Source of the DNA: Arachis hypogaea
Lineage: Eukaryota; Streptophyta; Magnoliopsida; Fabales; Fabaceae
Reading direction: 5' to 3'
Assembly (NCBI RefSeq): GCF_003086295.3
Contig: NC_092046.1
Location: forward strand, 100,977,363 to 101,041,362
Length of the DNA stretch: 64,000 nt
This document shows positions 9,291 to 20,627 of this stretch, in pieces (positions within the stretch are counted from its first letter, which is position 1; each line of letters begins with the position of its first letter). Under the pieces are notes generated by a model. The model saw only the letters and a program-made list of their open reading frames with translations, searched no databases and was not told the origin of the DNA. Both the position numbers and the translations under genes were made by a program.

Positions 9291-10063
9291 CAAGCACACC
9301 CTTTGAGTGCCTGAATCCCACTCAAGAACCCTCTACCCCAGAACTAAAGAAAAACATAAAGACTATAGAGGTTCCTTTGAATGCATTTTTGCAGTGCATA
9401 AGTTCTAATGACTACTCATCCTCAAGTGAGGATAAAGATATTAGGGAAGAGCAAGTTGCTCATTTCCTAGGAGCTCTAATGAAGCTGAATGCCAAGCTAT
9501 TTGGTACAAAGCCTCTGGAGGAAGAACCCCCACTGCTTACCAAAGAACTCCATGCTTTGGTTCAGCAAGAGCTACCTCAGAAGCTTCTGGATCCTAGACG
9601 CTTTCTGATTCCTTGCACCATAGGCACTATGACCTTTGAAAAGGCTCTGTGTGACCTAGGCTCAAGCATTAACCTCATGACATTCTTAGTTATGGAAAAG
9701 TTGGGAATCCTTGAGGTACAAGCTGCAGACGTCTCTTTAGAGATGGCAGACAAGACTATGAAAAAGCCATATGGCTTAGTGGAGGATGTCTTGGTTAAAG
9801 TTGAAAACCACTACATCCCTGCAAACTTAATTGTCTTGGACATAGGAGAGGATGAGGATGACTGTGTCATCCTTGGAAGACCTTTTCTAGCCACAGCTAA
9901 TGCTATCATTGATGTGGCTAAGGGAGAACTAACCCTAAAGTTAGGAAAGGATCACATCTTATTCAAGATGCCTCATCCTAATTCTCCCTTTAAAAGAGAG
10001 ATAACAGTGCAACACCTAGTGTGGCAACCCTTTCTTTCTGTGCAGAGCTCTGCAGAGCCCTAG
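9278..10063 (+). CDS. Retropepsin (aspartic protease) segment of element A
   Basis: The 261-residue open frame carries a retroviral-type protease that would cut the Gag-Pol polyprotein. The active-site motif is LCDLGSSINLM with the catalytic Asp at residue 126; plant Ty3/gypsy enzymes commonly have DLGASINLM. Further conserved parts follow: VLIVLD-like strand (NLIVLDIGEDEDD), then CVILGRPFLATANAIID. Residues 1-100 are acidic linker. The frame begins with TTG, not ATG, just inside the palindromic linker, so it is a piece of a polyprotein and not a free-standing gene. The usual continuation into reverse transcriptase is missing: after the stop the sequence is already the 3' untranslated region. 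Confidence 0.85.
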   Translation: MNANPSTPFECLNPTQEPSTPELKKNIKTIEVPLNAFLQCISSNDYSSSSEDKDIREEQVAHFLGALMKLNAKLFGTKPLEEEPPLLTKELHALVQQELPQKLLDPRRFLIPCTIGTMTFEKALCDLGSSINLMTFLVMEKLGILEVQAADVSLEMADKTMKKPYGLVEDVLVKVENHYIPANLIVLDIGEDEDDCVILGRPFLATANAIIDVAKGELTLKLGKDHILFKMPHPNSPFKREITVQHLVWQPFLSVQSSAEP

Positions 10064-10825
10064 ACATCAATTCTAAGTTTGGTGTTGGGTAGCCCTCAAC
10101 AAGCTCTAAGCACAAAGGTACTAAAAATAAAGTACCTAAAGGCTGGAGGAATAAGAAAATCCCAACAGAAGGCCTCTTACCGGGCATGAGAGTTGTCTTC
10201 ACTAAGAATCCAGTCCTACCATATACAATGAACCATGTCCTATCTCTAGAGCATGTAGAGCTCATTCATGAGAGGACAGGAAGAAAATTCACTATCAAGG
10301 GCGAAAATATGAGCCCATACTCTCCTCCATAAGGAGCTAAAGGTCAAGCTAGTGACTTTAAAAGAGCGCTTGTTGGGAGGCAACCTAACTTTACTCAACC
10401 ATTTATTTTCATTTTGTTTTTCCTTTCAGTTGTCAGAGTCATGATAATATGCATCAGCCAAGAGACAGAATTCACAGCAGTGAAAACAGAACAATCCGAA
10501 AAGAGTGTTAAGTTTGAACGCCAGTGAGGAAGCCCTCCTGGGCGTTCAACGCCCCAAGAGGGGAGCATTATGGCCTTGAACACCAGCCAGGGAGTAGTCC
10601 CTGGGCATTCAAATGCTAGTGTAGAGAAGCAAGGAATTTGGAATTCCCTAGCCTCTTAGGACCAAGAGGTCCCACAGAAGCTCCACCTACCCCACCTTCT
10701 TCCCCATTGGTCATATTTGCTCGAAGATGAGCAAAACTCTTACGTTTAGTGTTGCAAAAGCTTTGCTTTGTGACTTCTACCACTCTTAAGTATATAAGAA
10801 TAGGATGGAGCAAACTAGAGAGCAT
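10064..10825 (+). other. Element A 3' non-coding region, first part
   Basis: No gene. It contains TAAGTTTGGTGTTG at 10074-10087 (the sequence that abuts LTRs in related elements), the hairpin GTTGGGAGGCAAC at 10372-10384 preceded by CTTTAAAAGAGCGCT, and a GAACGCCAG...GGCGTTCAACGCC palindrome at 10513-10552. It is interrupted by element C after AGCAT (10821-10825). Confidence 0.7.
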
Positions 10826-12262
10826 TGATGAGAGGAACTTTTGCGTGGTCTAGAAATTTGCAGATAAATCCTCGTTGCAAATATAGTTTCTAAACCTTCA
10901 AAAGTCCTTTCATACAAACGTTTTGGTTGTCACAAGTAACAAACCCCTTTTAAAATTGATAACCGAGTATTTAAACCTCGGGTCGTCTTCTCAAGGAATT
11001 GCAGGGAGGTATGTTCTTATTATTGGTTATGAGTCTTGTAAATTAGGGGTTTTAGAAAGTAAGGAAGCAGTATGTTGAATGATAAGAAAAATAAAATAAT
11101 AATAATAAAATAAACTCTTGGAAATGTATTATAACTGGAAGTCCTATCCTGGTTATCCTTATCAATTGTAATGAGAATTGGATTTTTCTCCTACTTTATT
11201 AACCTCTAACTATGAAGGTAAGTTAAGTGGATGAATTAATTTTTATTCCTCAGATCCTAGTCTTTCCTTGGGAAAAGTTAGAGTTATTGGAACTCGAATT
11301 AATTCTTGAAGAATTCCAATTTTCAATCAACAATGAGTTTGATAACTCAAGAGTCACCAATTATTTAAGCAAAGCCAAAAGGGAAGTCTACTTGAATGAA
11401 AATAATTTGGATAAACAGAGAGAATTAATAAATTAAAGAGAGCAATCATAAGTCTGAAATACCTTGAATTATAAATAAAATATTCAAATCTTAACATGAA
11501 TATTCATAAATTAAATTGGAAAAGTAAATAAAAGAAACATTGAACCTGGGATCGAAAGGGCACTCCTAAAACTAAGAGAAGTCATAAATCCTAAGAGAGA
11601 GGAGAGAACCTCTCTCTCTAAAAACTACATCTAAATCCTAATAAGTGTGAATATGAAAGCTTTCTTTATGAATGGATGCATTTTCCCACTTTATAGCCTC
11701 TAATATGTATTTTCTGGGCCGAGAACTGGGTCAGAAACAGCCCAGAAATTGCCGGAAAAGAAATCTGCCACGCTGGTTTTCGTCACTGCGATGCATCCGC
11801 ATGAAGCACGCGGTCGCGTCGCCTAGCGTCAGGGAAACTATGGCATATTATATATCAAATCGAAGCCCCGGACGTTAGCTTTTCAAAGCAACTGGAACCG
11901 CGTCGTTTGGATCTCTATGGCTAAAGTTATAGCTGTTTGAGTGCAAAGAGGTCAGGCTGGACAGCTTAGCAATTTCTCCAACTTCTTGTATTCCTTCCAC
12001 TTTTGCATGCTTCCTTTTCATCCTCTGAGCCATTCCTGCCCTGTAATCTCTGAAATCACTTAACACACATATCAAGACATCTGATGGTGATAAGGGGAAA
12101 TTAATTTTTGGTAATTAAAAGGCTCGGGAAGCAAGTTTCCAATTATAGAATAAAATTAGGAAGGAAATATAAAACCATGCAAATATTATGAATAAGTGGG
12201 TAAAGAGTTGATAAAATCAACTCAATTGAGCACAAGATAAACCATAAAATAGTGGTTTATCA
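10826..12262 (-). repeat. Element C left (3') LTR
   Basis: The LTR is 1437 bp from TGATGAGAGG to GTTTATCA. It contains GCATCCGCATG...CGCGGTCGCG palindromic units at about 11765-11830 and an adjoining CAAGTTAT-type module at 11845-11945. Short ORFs inside are not supported as genes. Confidence 0.85.
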
Positions 12263-12285
12263 ACCTCCCCACACTTAAACACTAG
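12263..12285 (-). other. Polypurine tract of element C
   Basis: On the minus strand the sequence GTGTGGGGAGGT directly precedes the LTR end at 12262, where a polypurine tract priming plus-strand DNA synthesis is expected. Confidence 0.6.
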
Positions 12286-13472
12286 CATGTCCTCATGCTA
12301 TGTAACACCCTACCATACAGAGTCTTATGCTTAAGTCATAATTCAGAGATGGCAAGGTATTACGACCTCTAAAACAAAAAATTTAGTTCGTATAGTAGTA
12401 TGAATAATTGATTATAACTAGGAGCCTTTGTAAAAAAAAAGGGTAAACAAAAACTGTAACTCGAACGCGCAACACTCCGAACGATAACGTAACGAACAAG
12501 GATAAACCAACGCGAGATCATATATATAAAGAGTGTCAAAAACGGGAATATCAAGACTCAAAATCCGGCTGCGAAGATAACCGGTCCGAGCATAGCAATA
12601 TATACATACGATAAAATAAGAAAAACCCCAAAGGAATCCCAGAGGGACACAATTGCAGAAACCTATTCTCCAAAACCTCCTATAAGAGGAGTCATCACAG
12701 TTGTATTATTTAATGGAGATAGAAGTATCTAAACAAGATATATAAACCAAAACAGAGTCCCGAGAACAAGGATCTTCGCTAATCCAGAAGTCTCCAGCAT
12801 GCCTCAACGAGAAGCCTCGCGTCCTGCATCTGAAAACCACAAAATCCGCATGGGTGAGAACCAGAGGTCCCCAGCACGGTAACAACTTCCACATATATAA
12901 TACATAATAATAGAGGAAAGCCGAAGGCAATCCTAGAACTTCCTCCAGATAATATCAAAGTTTATAAACAAGTTAAACCATAAGTGGCAACTGACTAAAG
13001 ATCCTTCAGTCTAACTAATACTTCCCTTTCCAATTCCTTCAGACCTCCCAACCACCAGCAGGAGTATAATACAGCAAACACAGTTATATCAGACAAGAGA
13101 TTTACAAATAGGAACAGATAAGGCATTTAGACAATTAGCAAGTAATATGCAGTCAAATAGGCAATCACAAACAATTCATATAGTATGCATATGATGAATG
13201 CCTGTCCCTAGTGGCTGATGATATCATCTGTCGGTTATAGAGCCAACCCGACAAGTCCTGGTAGCTAACCATTGGACTATCCCTCTGTCGCGCATCCCCA
13301 ACTCGAGTTATACTCATCATAAACTTGATCATAATCATGATCCATATCCATCACCCTCACTGGTGAATATTTACGGGGGCGAGCTCATCCGGGCCTTTCA
13401 CAGTGCCCGGTCACACTTACGACATAGGGTTAACAGAGCTTCGAGTCTCAACTTGGAGCACGTGGTGGCTAG

Positions 13473-15128
13473 TGATGAGCGGATAATTTATACGCTTTTT
13501 GACATTGTTTTTAGTATGTTTTTAGTAGGATCTAGTTACTTTTAGGGATGTTTTCATTAGTTTTTATGTTAAATTCACATTTCTAGACTTTACTATGAGT
13601 TTGTGTGTTTTTCTGTGATTTCATGTATTTTCTGGCTGAAATTGAGGGACTTGAGCAAAAATCAGATTCAGAGGTTGAAGAAGGACTGCTGATGCTGTTG
13701 GATTCTGACCTCCCTGCACTCAAAGTGGATTTTCTGGAGCTACAAAACTCAAAATGGCGCGCTTCTAATTGCGTTGGAAAGTAGACATCCAGGGCTATCC
13801 AGCAATATATAATAGTCCATACTTTGGCCAAGAATAGATGACATAAACTGGCGTTCAACACCAGCTTTCTGCCCAAATCTGGCGTCCAGCGCCAGAAAAG
13901 GAGCCAAAACCAGAGTTGAACGCCCAAACTGGCACAAAAGCTGGCGTTCAACTCCAGAAAGGACCTCTACACGTGCAACACTCAAGCTCAGTCCAAGCAC
14001 ACACCAAGTGGGCCCCGGAAGTGGATTTATGCATCAATTACTTACTTTTGTAAACCCTAGTAGCTAGTTTATTATAAATAGGACATTTCACTATTGTATT
14101 GGAGATTTTTTTTGGATTATATTTTGATCTATTGATCACGTTTTGGGGGCTGGCCATCTCGGCCATGCCTGGACCTTTCACTTATGTAATTTTAACGGTA
14201 GAGTTTCTACACTCCATAGATTAAGGTGTGGAGCTCTGCTGTTCCTCAAAGATTAATGCAAAGTACTACTGTTTTCTATTCAATTCATCTTATTTCGCTT
14301 CTAAGATATTCATTCGCACTTCAACCTGAATGTGATGAATGTGACAATCATCATCATTCCCCATGAACGCGTGCCTGACAACCACTTCCGTTCTACTTTC
14401 GATTGAATGAGTATCTCTTAGATCTCTTAATCGGAATCTTCGTGGTGTAAGCTAGAATGATGGCGGCATTCAAGAGAATCCGAAAAGTCTAAACCTTGTC
14501 TGTGGTATTCCGAGTAGGATTCAATGATTGAATGACTGTGACGAGCTTCAAACTCGCGAGTGCTGGGCGTTAGTGACAGACGCAAAAGGAGGGTGAATCC
14601 TATTCCAGCATGATCGAGAACCGATAGATGAATAGCCGTGCCGTGACAGGGTGCGTTGACCATTTTCACTGAGAGGAGGGGATGTAGCCACTGACAACGG
14701 TGATGCCCTTTCATAAAGCCAGCCATGGAAAGGAGTAAGACTGATTGGATGAAGATAGCAGGAAAGCAGAGGTTCAGAGGAACGAAAGCATCTCTATTCG
14801 CTTATCTGAAATTCTCACCAATGATTTAATAAGTGTTTCTATCCTTTATTTTATGTTTATTTAATTATTATTCGAAAACCCCATTACTATTTTATATCCG
14901 CCTGACTGAGATTTACAAGGTGACCATAGCTTGCTTCATACCAACAATCTCCGTGGGATTCGACCCTTACTCACGTAAGGTATTACTTGGACGACCCAGT
15001 GCACCTGCTGGTTAGTTTTGCGAAGTTGTGAACCATGGTATTGGCATCATATTTTTGGCGCCATTACCAGGGAAAGAAAGAGCGATGAATTTTACATAAT
15101 TAAAGTGTAATCACGATTCCGCGCACCA
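13473..15128 (+). mobile_element. Element E: solo or internally deleted LTR inserted in the LTR of D
   Basis: The element runs from TGATGAGCGG to CCGCGCACCA and is flanked by GCTAG on both sides (13468-13472, 15129-15133). The other LTR of D has the empty site with one GCTAG (23323-23327). It is related to the LTRs of G and H. Near its right end, at 15055-15073, is TTGGCGCCATTACCAGGGA, which looks like a decayed tRNA-Asp primer site. Either the LTR of this subfamily includes that sequence, or the element is a 5' LTR plus leader fused to the last bases of the 3' LTR. Confidence 0.85.
13650..13965. repeat. LTR module plus GGCGTTCAACNCC palindromes in element E
   Basis: 13730-13830 holds the conserved module in the orientation GGAGCTACAAAACTC, GCGTTGGAAAGTAGACATCC, TATATAATAGTCC. 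It is followed at 13850-13965 by four GGCGTTCAAC/GGCGTCCAGCGCC palindromic units, the same pairing as in the LTRs of B and F. Confidence 0.75.
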
Positions 15129-15549
15129 GCTAGCCACTGCTACTACCCAGGGAAACCCTCATCTCCAATGGTGGAAGTGCAAACATTCACAATTCATTCA
15201 ACAGTATATATGTATTTATACTTAGCCATAAACATGGCTCCGCCGTCACACGGCATAGTCCAGCCATCCGGCTCACGGTTAAATCCATAACCAGTCAATT
15301 CATTAACAATTATGGCCCTTCGGCCCATGGCATAACAAGCACTTCCATCGCCATTCTCCGCATCTCACATAATCATCTTTGATCCTCAATGATCATCCAT
15401 TTTCCCTTGCTTCACTCGCAAGTTACCACACTCACTAGCCCCTTTTCTCATTGCTAGGCATATCATAATGATTTGAGACATAAGTGGTGAGATCGGAGGC
15501 TTAGAAGTATGAAATTTGGCTTTTAAAACTCAAAAATCAACTTTGGGGT

Positions 15550-15870
15550 GAAAACAGGGCCACGCGTACGCGCACTCCACGCGCACGCGTGGATGGCCTT
15601 AAAACTCATCGACGTGCAAGCGTCATACGCGTGAATGCGTGGGTTGAAAATTAGCCAAACGACGCGCAAGCGTCAGCCACGCGTACGCATGGGTGCTCTT
15701 GCGCCCCAGGAACAAAACTAGCACAACTCTGGCACAACTCTCGGGAAAAGGGCTGGGCATTTGGTGCAGCACATCGACGCGCCCGCGCACACCACGCGCA
15801 CGCGTGGATGGTGCTTTCTCGAAGAACGGCGCGTACGCGCCAAGTGCGTCTACGCGCGGGGGGTGAGTCT
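15550..15870. repeat. CGCGTACGCG/CACGCGT palindromes in left LTR of D
   Basis: This is a GC-rich array of self-complementary words (CCACGCGTACGCG, CGCGCACGCGTGG, GCGCGTACGCGC) in an otherwise AT-rich LTR. It is followed at 15925-16055 by a module with GGACATCC and ATCCAAGTTATG. Confidence 0.85.
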
Positions 15871-17446
15871 GCTAAAATTTTTCTAAGTTAAAAGCTGCAG
15901 AATTCACAGATTCAACCCCCAATCTTCCGACGGACATAACTTCCTCATTTTAAATCGTTTTTCACCCGTTCTTCGAGTGGCATGGACATCCCGGATCTAA
16001 TTTCATTTCTAAACAGATTTGGCACAAATCAGAGATCCGTAATCCAAGTTATGTCCCGTCAAAGTATGCCCAAAAACCATGTTTTCATACAAAACCACAA
16101 AGTGCCATTTTCAAAACAAGCCACTTTCAACTCTTTTCAAAATCAATCAAAACATGCCAATTTCAACCCTTCTCTTTGAAATCATTCAAAATGTACCAAA
16201 ATTAACAACAAGCCATCCTCAACTCACACATTGACCCTTTACCCAAAATTCCCAAAGTCACCATCCAACCATTTTAACACTTCTCAATCAAATGGCTAAA
16301 GGACAAACACAATATCATGTCATACATCCTCCCTCATCCCAATTTCCAATAATACCATTTTCAATCAACAATCATTATACATAATCAACATCATACTCAC
16401 CATCAACATGGTACCACCCACCAATTCAACCTTAATCATCCATCAAGCATATATCACAAGATGCATTTCTCATATATCACACAATCAAGGCATCAATATT
16501 CATAATCACATATATGAACACATCATATATCTCAACCACTCAACAACACCAACAATTCAATGCCTATCTTAGGGCCTCTAGCCTAAGTATTTCCTACCAC
16601 ATTACATATTAGATACGGGAAACCGAAACCATACCTTAGCCGATTTCCCAAGCTCAACCGGAGCATTCCAAACCACTTGTCCACAAGCTTTCGAGGTATT
16701 AACACCTCCAAGAACAGATTTTATCACACAAAACCCTCTTCCAAGCTTTCCAAGATCACCAATCAAGTTCCAATATTCACATATACACAACCTAAGCCAC
16801 AATCATCATACCCATATACAACATCTCAATACCCAAACCTCATAGAACACAAATTACACTAGGGTTGAGAATCTTACCACACCCAAGGTCCAAGGAGACA
16901 AGATTAACCTTCTCCTTCAAGAGAGTTGGGCCCTATAACATCAAAGAACCCACAATCTCAACATTTTTGCTCATGAAACACGAAATCAAGGCTGGAATTT
17001 CGAAGAGCAAAACGTGGCTTACCTCAAGATTGATTGTATGAGTTTTGTAGAGCTCTCCGCGGTGAACGTGTGGCCACAAACGGAGTGACAATCGGAGCTC
17101 TAGATCAAAAGTTATGGTGGTTTGAAGATCAAGTGAGAGATAGAACTTGAGAGAGTGTTCTTCTCCTCCCTCACTCCATTTCAGCGTGTGTGTGTGTTTA
17201 ATGAGGAGAGAGAATGCTGAAAACTAGGGTTTTGGTTTAGTCATGTTGGGACAAGGGCCCACTTTGGGTCCAGTCGGCCCGGTTTGGCCTGTTCGGTCCA
17301 ATCTTGGTCCGATTTCCATAAAATTGGTACCGAAATTCTCGTCTCACTCTCCTCTATCACATTTAGCCATAAAAATAACATTTTTGGCTTTCTAGAATAA
17401 ATTCTCATTTATGGGTGAATTAGCCGTTAATTAACCGGGTCTTACA

Positions 17447-17488
17447 TTCTAGCCACCTAATTGGGAATTTTGCCCACAAAATTCAAAT
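17447..17488 (-). other. Short 3' untranslated stretch with polypurine-like end of element D
   Basis: On the minus strand this is the sequence between the end of pol and the 3' LTR, CAATTAGGTGGCTAGAA at the LTR boundary. Only about 40 bases separate the pol stop from the LTR. Confidence 0.5.
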
Positions 17489-18546
17489 TCAATTACCTGA
17501 GAATAAGTGCGGATAATCCGTTCGCATCTCCGACTCAAGTTCCCAAGTGTGTTCCTCAACACCGCCTCGACTCCAAGCCACTTTGACTAATGAAACCTCT
17601 TTTCCACGCAACCATTTGATACTAGTATCATCAATTCTAACTGGAGCTACTGGAAGCGTCAAATCTTCCCTCAACTGAACCGATTCAGGTTCTAACACAT
17701 GGCTAGCATCAGGAGTGTACTTCTGAAGCTGCGACACGTGAAATACGTCGTGCAGGTTCGAAAGATGAGGTGGTAGAGCCATCCGATACGCCACCGGTCC
17801 GACACTCTCCAGGATCTGAAATGGACCAATGTATCGAGGATTCAACTTTTTCGCTTTAATCGCCCTACCTACTCCTGTGGTCGGAGTAACCTTTAGGAAA
17901 ACATGATCTCCTTCCTCAAATTTCAAGGGCTTCCGCCTCTGATCGGCGTAACTCTTTTGGTGACTCTGCACCGTAAGCATCCTATCTCGGATTTTCTTAA
18001 CTTGATTAGTGGTCTCAGCTATCATTTCCGGCCCCAACAAGCCTTTCTCTCCAGCTTCATACCAACATAGCGGAGATTGACATTTCCTCCCATACAATGC
18101 CTCATATGGAGCCATTCCGATGCTCGCATGGTAACTATTATTGTATGCAAACTCTACTAATGGCATATACCGATCCCAACTCGCTGGTTGGTCCAAAACA
18201 CAAGCTCTCAACATATCCTCTAGTGTTTGGATCGTCCTCTCATATTGACCATCTGTTTGAGGATGGTACGCTGTACTCAAGCTTAGTCAGGTTCCAAAAG
18301 CTTTCTGAAATGCACCCCAGAACCTCGAAGTGAAACGAGGATTTCTGTCAGAGATTATAGTAGCAGGTACACCATGGAGTCTCACAATCTCCTTTATGTA
18401 TAATCGTGCTAGCTCCTCAAGGTATAAGTCATCCGAATGGGCAAAAAGTGAGCTGACTTCGTCAGTCGGTCCACAATCACCCAGATAGCATCAAAACCAG
18501 TCCTAGTCCTTGGCAATCCCAACACAAAGTCCATTGCAATACTTTC
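17489..18546 (-). pseudogene. Element D integrase core, C-terminus and chromodomain-like end (broken)
   Basis: From right to left, the sequence codes for the integrase core. The first catalytic Asp is in AMDFVLGLP right after a stop at 18544-18546, the second in IISDRNPRF near 18340, and the Glu in PQTDGQYERT near 18260. A one-base loss around 18425 and a TGA near 18290 break the frame. The open part 17489-18280 (263 residues, opening with a TTG codon) carries the GPFQILE integrase C-terminal domain and ends with WLRGKEVSLVKVAWSRGG, a chromodomain-like module that in this lineage targets heterochromatin. The last residues (HTWELESEMRTDYPHLF) fit the chromodomain helix. Confidence 0.85.
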
Positions 18547-18834
18547 CTACTTCCATTGCAGAACCTCTAAAGGTTGCAACATCCCGGAAGGTCTTTGATG
18601 TTCAATCTTTACCTTTTGGCAAGTTAAGCACTTTGAAACATATTTCGCCACATCATTCTTCATACCCGGCCACCAAAACATCGCCTTTAAATCATGGTAT
18701 ATCTTAGTACTTCCCGAGTGAATGGAGAATCCGCTTTTGTGTGCCTCCTTTAAGATATCTTGCCTCAAAGTGCCAACATCCGGCACAATGATCCTACCCT
18801 TGAATCTCCATAACCCATCTTTTTCTTCCGACAC
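18547..18834 (-). pseudogene. Element D integrase zinc-binding domain fragment
   Basis: The 95-residue frame has the HHCC domain: histidines in EAHKSGFSIHSG and cysteines in KCLTCQKVK, with the YWPGMK-like FWWPGMKNDV between. It ends in a TAG where a Trp codon is expected (LEVLQWK then stop), separating it from the catalytic core. Confidence 0.85.
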
Positions 18835-18840
18835 TCTCCA

Positions 18841-20010
18841 CTATTTTCCTTGCTCAATAGCCGGTAACACCTTCCATAACGCTTCATCATTTTCATGAGC
18901 CTTCAGGAGTTCGGACTTAAAGTTACTTGAGATTTCTAATCGGCTCAAACACAAGGTTCCAGCTACTTCTCGAACACCAATTTTTAGACTCTCGAATCCT
19001 TTGAGCAACTTCTCCTCTTGAAGCATCATCCAAGCCGCATATAACGACTTCCGACTTAACGCATCCGCCACTACATTCGCCTTTCCCGGATGGTAATTCA
19101 ACTCAAAGTCGTAGTCCTTCAATAATTCCATCCACCTCCTTTGCCTCATATTAAGCTCTTTCTGGTCAAAAAGATATTTCAAGCTCTTGTGATCGGAGAA
19201 GACTTGGAACTTAACCTCATAGAGATAATGCCTCCACACCTTCAAGGCAAACACAACCGCAGCGAGTTCCAAATCATGCGTAGGGTAACTAACTTCGTGA
19301 GGTCTCAACTGTCGTGAGGCATACGCCACCACATTATAATGCTGCATCAGCACGCATCCTAGACCCTTTAGTGAGGCATCACAGTACACCTCAAATGGTT
19401 CGTTCGGCTCAGGTAACACTAACACAGGTGCAGTGGTCAACCTTTTCTTCAATGTCTGAAAGTTCTCCTCGCACTCAGGAGTCCAAACAAACGAAGTGTC
19501 TTTGCGGGTTAACTTTGTCAACGGCAAAGCTAATTGCGAAAAGCCTTTGATAAACCTTCGGTAATAGCCAGCTAAACCCAAAAAACTCCTTATCTCAGTT
19601 ACTGTGGTTGGTTGCTTCCAATCCATCACAACTTCCACCTTAGTTGGATCTACGGCTATTCCCTTCTTACTCACCACGTGACCCAAAAACTTCACCTCAC
19701 TCTTCCAAAAATCACACTTAGACAGTTTCACATAGAGTTTCTTCTCCTTTAAAATCTGCAACACGGTCCGCAAGTGTTCCGCATGCTCCTCTTCAGTCTT
19801 GGAGTAAATTAGTATATCGTCAATGAAGACAACAACGAATTTATCCAGAAACGGACGGAACAATGTATTCACGTAATCCATAAACACTGGAGGAGCGTTC
19901 GTCAACCCAAAAGACATTACAGTGTACTCGTAATGACCATAACGAGTCCTGAAAGCAGTCTTAGGGATATCCTCACCCCTCACCCTTATCTGGTGATAAC
20001 CGGATCGCAA
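18841..20010 (-). pseudogene. Element D reverse transcriptase (C-terminal part) and RNase H
   Basis: The 389-residue frame starts at [10 protein letters not shown] inside the reverse transcriptase. The catalytic FIDD box is in [12 protein letters not shown] at about residue 63. Then come the FLGHVVS and [10 protein letters not shown] motifs, and RNase H with its first catalytic Asp in [10 protein letters not shown] and the later [10 protein letters not shown] and [10 protein letters not shown] motifs. The frame is open because the preceding stop (TAG in the place of Gln after IDDLMD) splits it from the N-terminal part at 20044-20616. RT and RNase H would copy the element RNA into DNA. Confidence 0.9.
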
Positions 20011-20043
20011 ATCGATCTTGGAGAAAACCCCAGCTCCTTGTAA

Positions 20044-20616
20044 CTAATCCATGAGATCATCAATCGTCGGCAATGGGTACTTATTCTTTATGGTGACCTT
20101 GTTCAGCTGCCTGTAATCCACACAGAGTCGCATACTTCCATCTTTCTTCTTTACCAATAACACTGGAGCACCCCACGGGGAAACACTTGGTCGGATAAAG
20201 TTCTTACCCAACAATTCCTCTAACTGAGACTTTAGCTCGGCCATCTCTAACGGTGACATCCTATAAAGAGCACTTGAGATTGGTCCCGCCCCAGGCACCA
20301 ACTTAATAGCAAATTCGACCTCTCGGTTAGGTGGAAATTCCTCAATATCATCGGGAAACACTTCCGGAAACTCACACACTACCGGAATCTGATCCAACTT
20401 TTGATCATCACCCGAAACACCAGCGGTTAACAACAGGATACCCTGACATTCGATTCCAGAACAGTTCACCATCATCGAATTCAAGTAATAATTATTCACC
20501 ACGACCGGCCCTTCTGTATCTTCCGGCATAAAGTACACCAACTTTGTAAAGCAATCAAGCAGGACATGGTTCTCAGATAACCAGTCCAATCCCAAGATGA
20601 GATCAAGACCGATCAT
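20044..20616 (-). pseudogene. Element D protease end and reverse transcriptase N-terminal part
   Basis: The 190-residue frame begins [13 protein letters not shown], the second half of the protease, and continues through a linker into the reverse transcriptase fingers ([33 protein letters not shown]). It ends at a TAG that interrupts the domain. Protease and RT were part of one polyprotein. Confidence 0.88.
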
Positions 20617-20627
20617 CGGTAAGCAGA

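Larger units (their letters stand above)
8861..10825 (+). mobile_element. Element A, part 1: plus-strand Ty3/gypsy element with pol deleted
   Basis: Sequence order is gag C-terminus, palindromic linker, protease, then directly the 3' non-coding region with its post-ORF hairpin; reverse transcriptase, RNase H and integrase are absent. It begins at the insertion point of element B and is cut at 10825 by element C; it resumes at 32005. The first bases (8861-9060) match the gag of element G read in reverse (41250-41410). Confidence 0.75.
12301..17446 (-). repeat. Element D left (3') LTR, interrupted by element E
   Basis: It is 5146 bp because 1656 bp of element E plus a 5-bp duplication are inserted at 13472. 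Without these it is 3485 bp, matching the right LTR (3483 bp) with scattered substitutions. It has no gene; small ORFs such as those at 15982 and 16677 recur in the other LTR and are LTR sequence. Confidence 0.92.
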
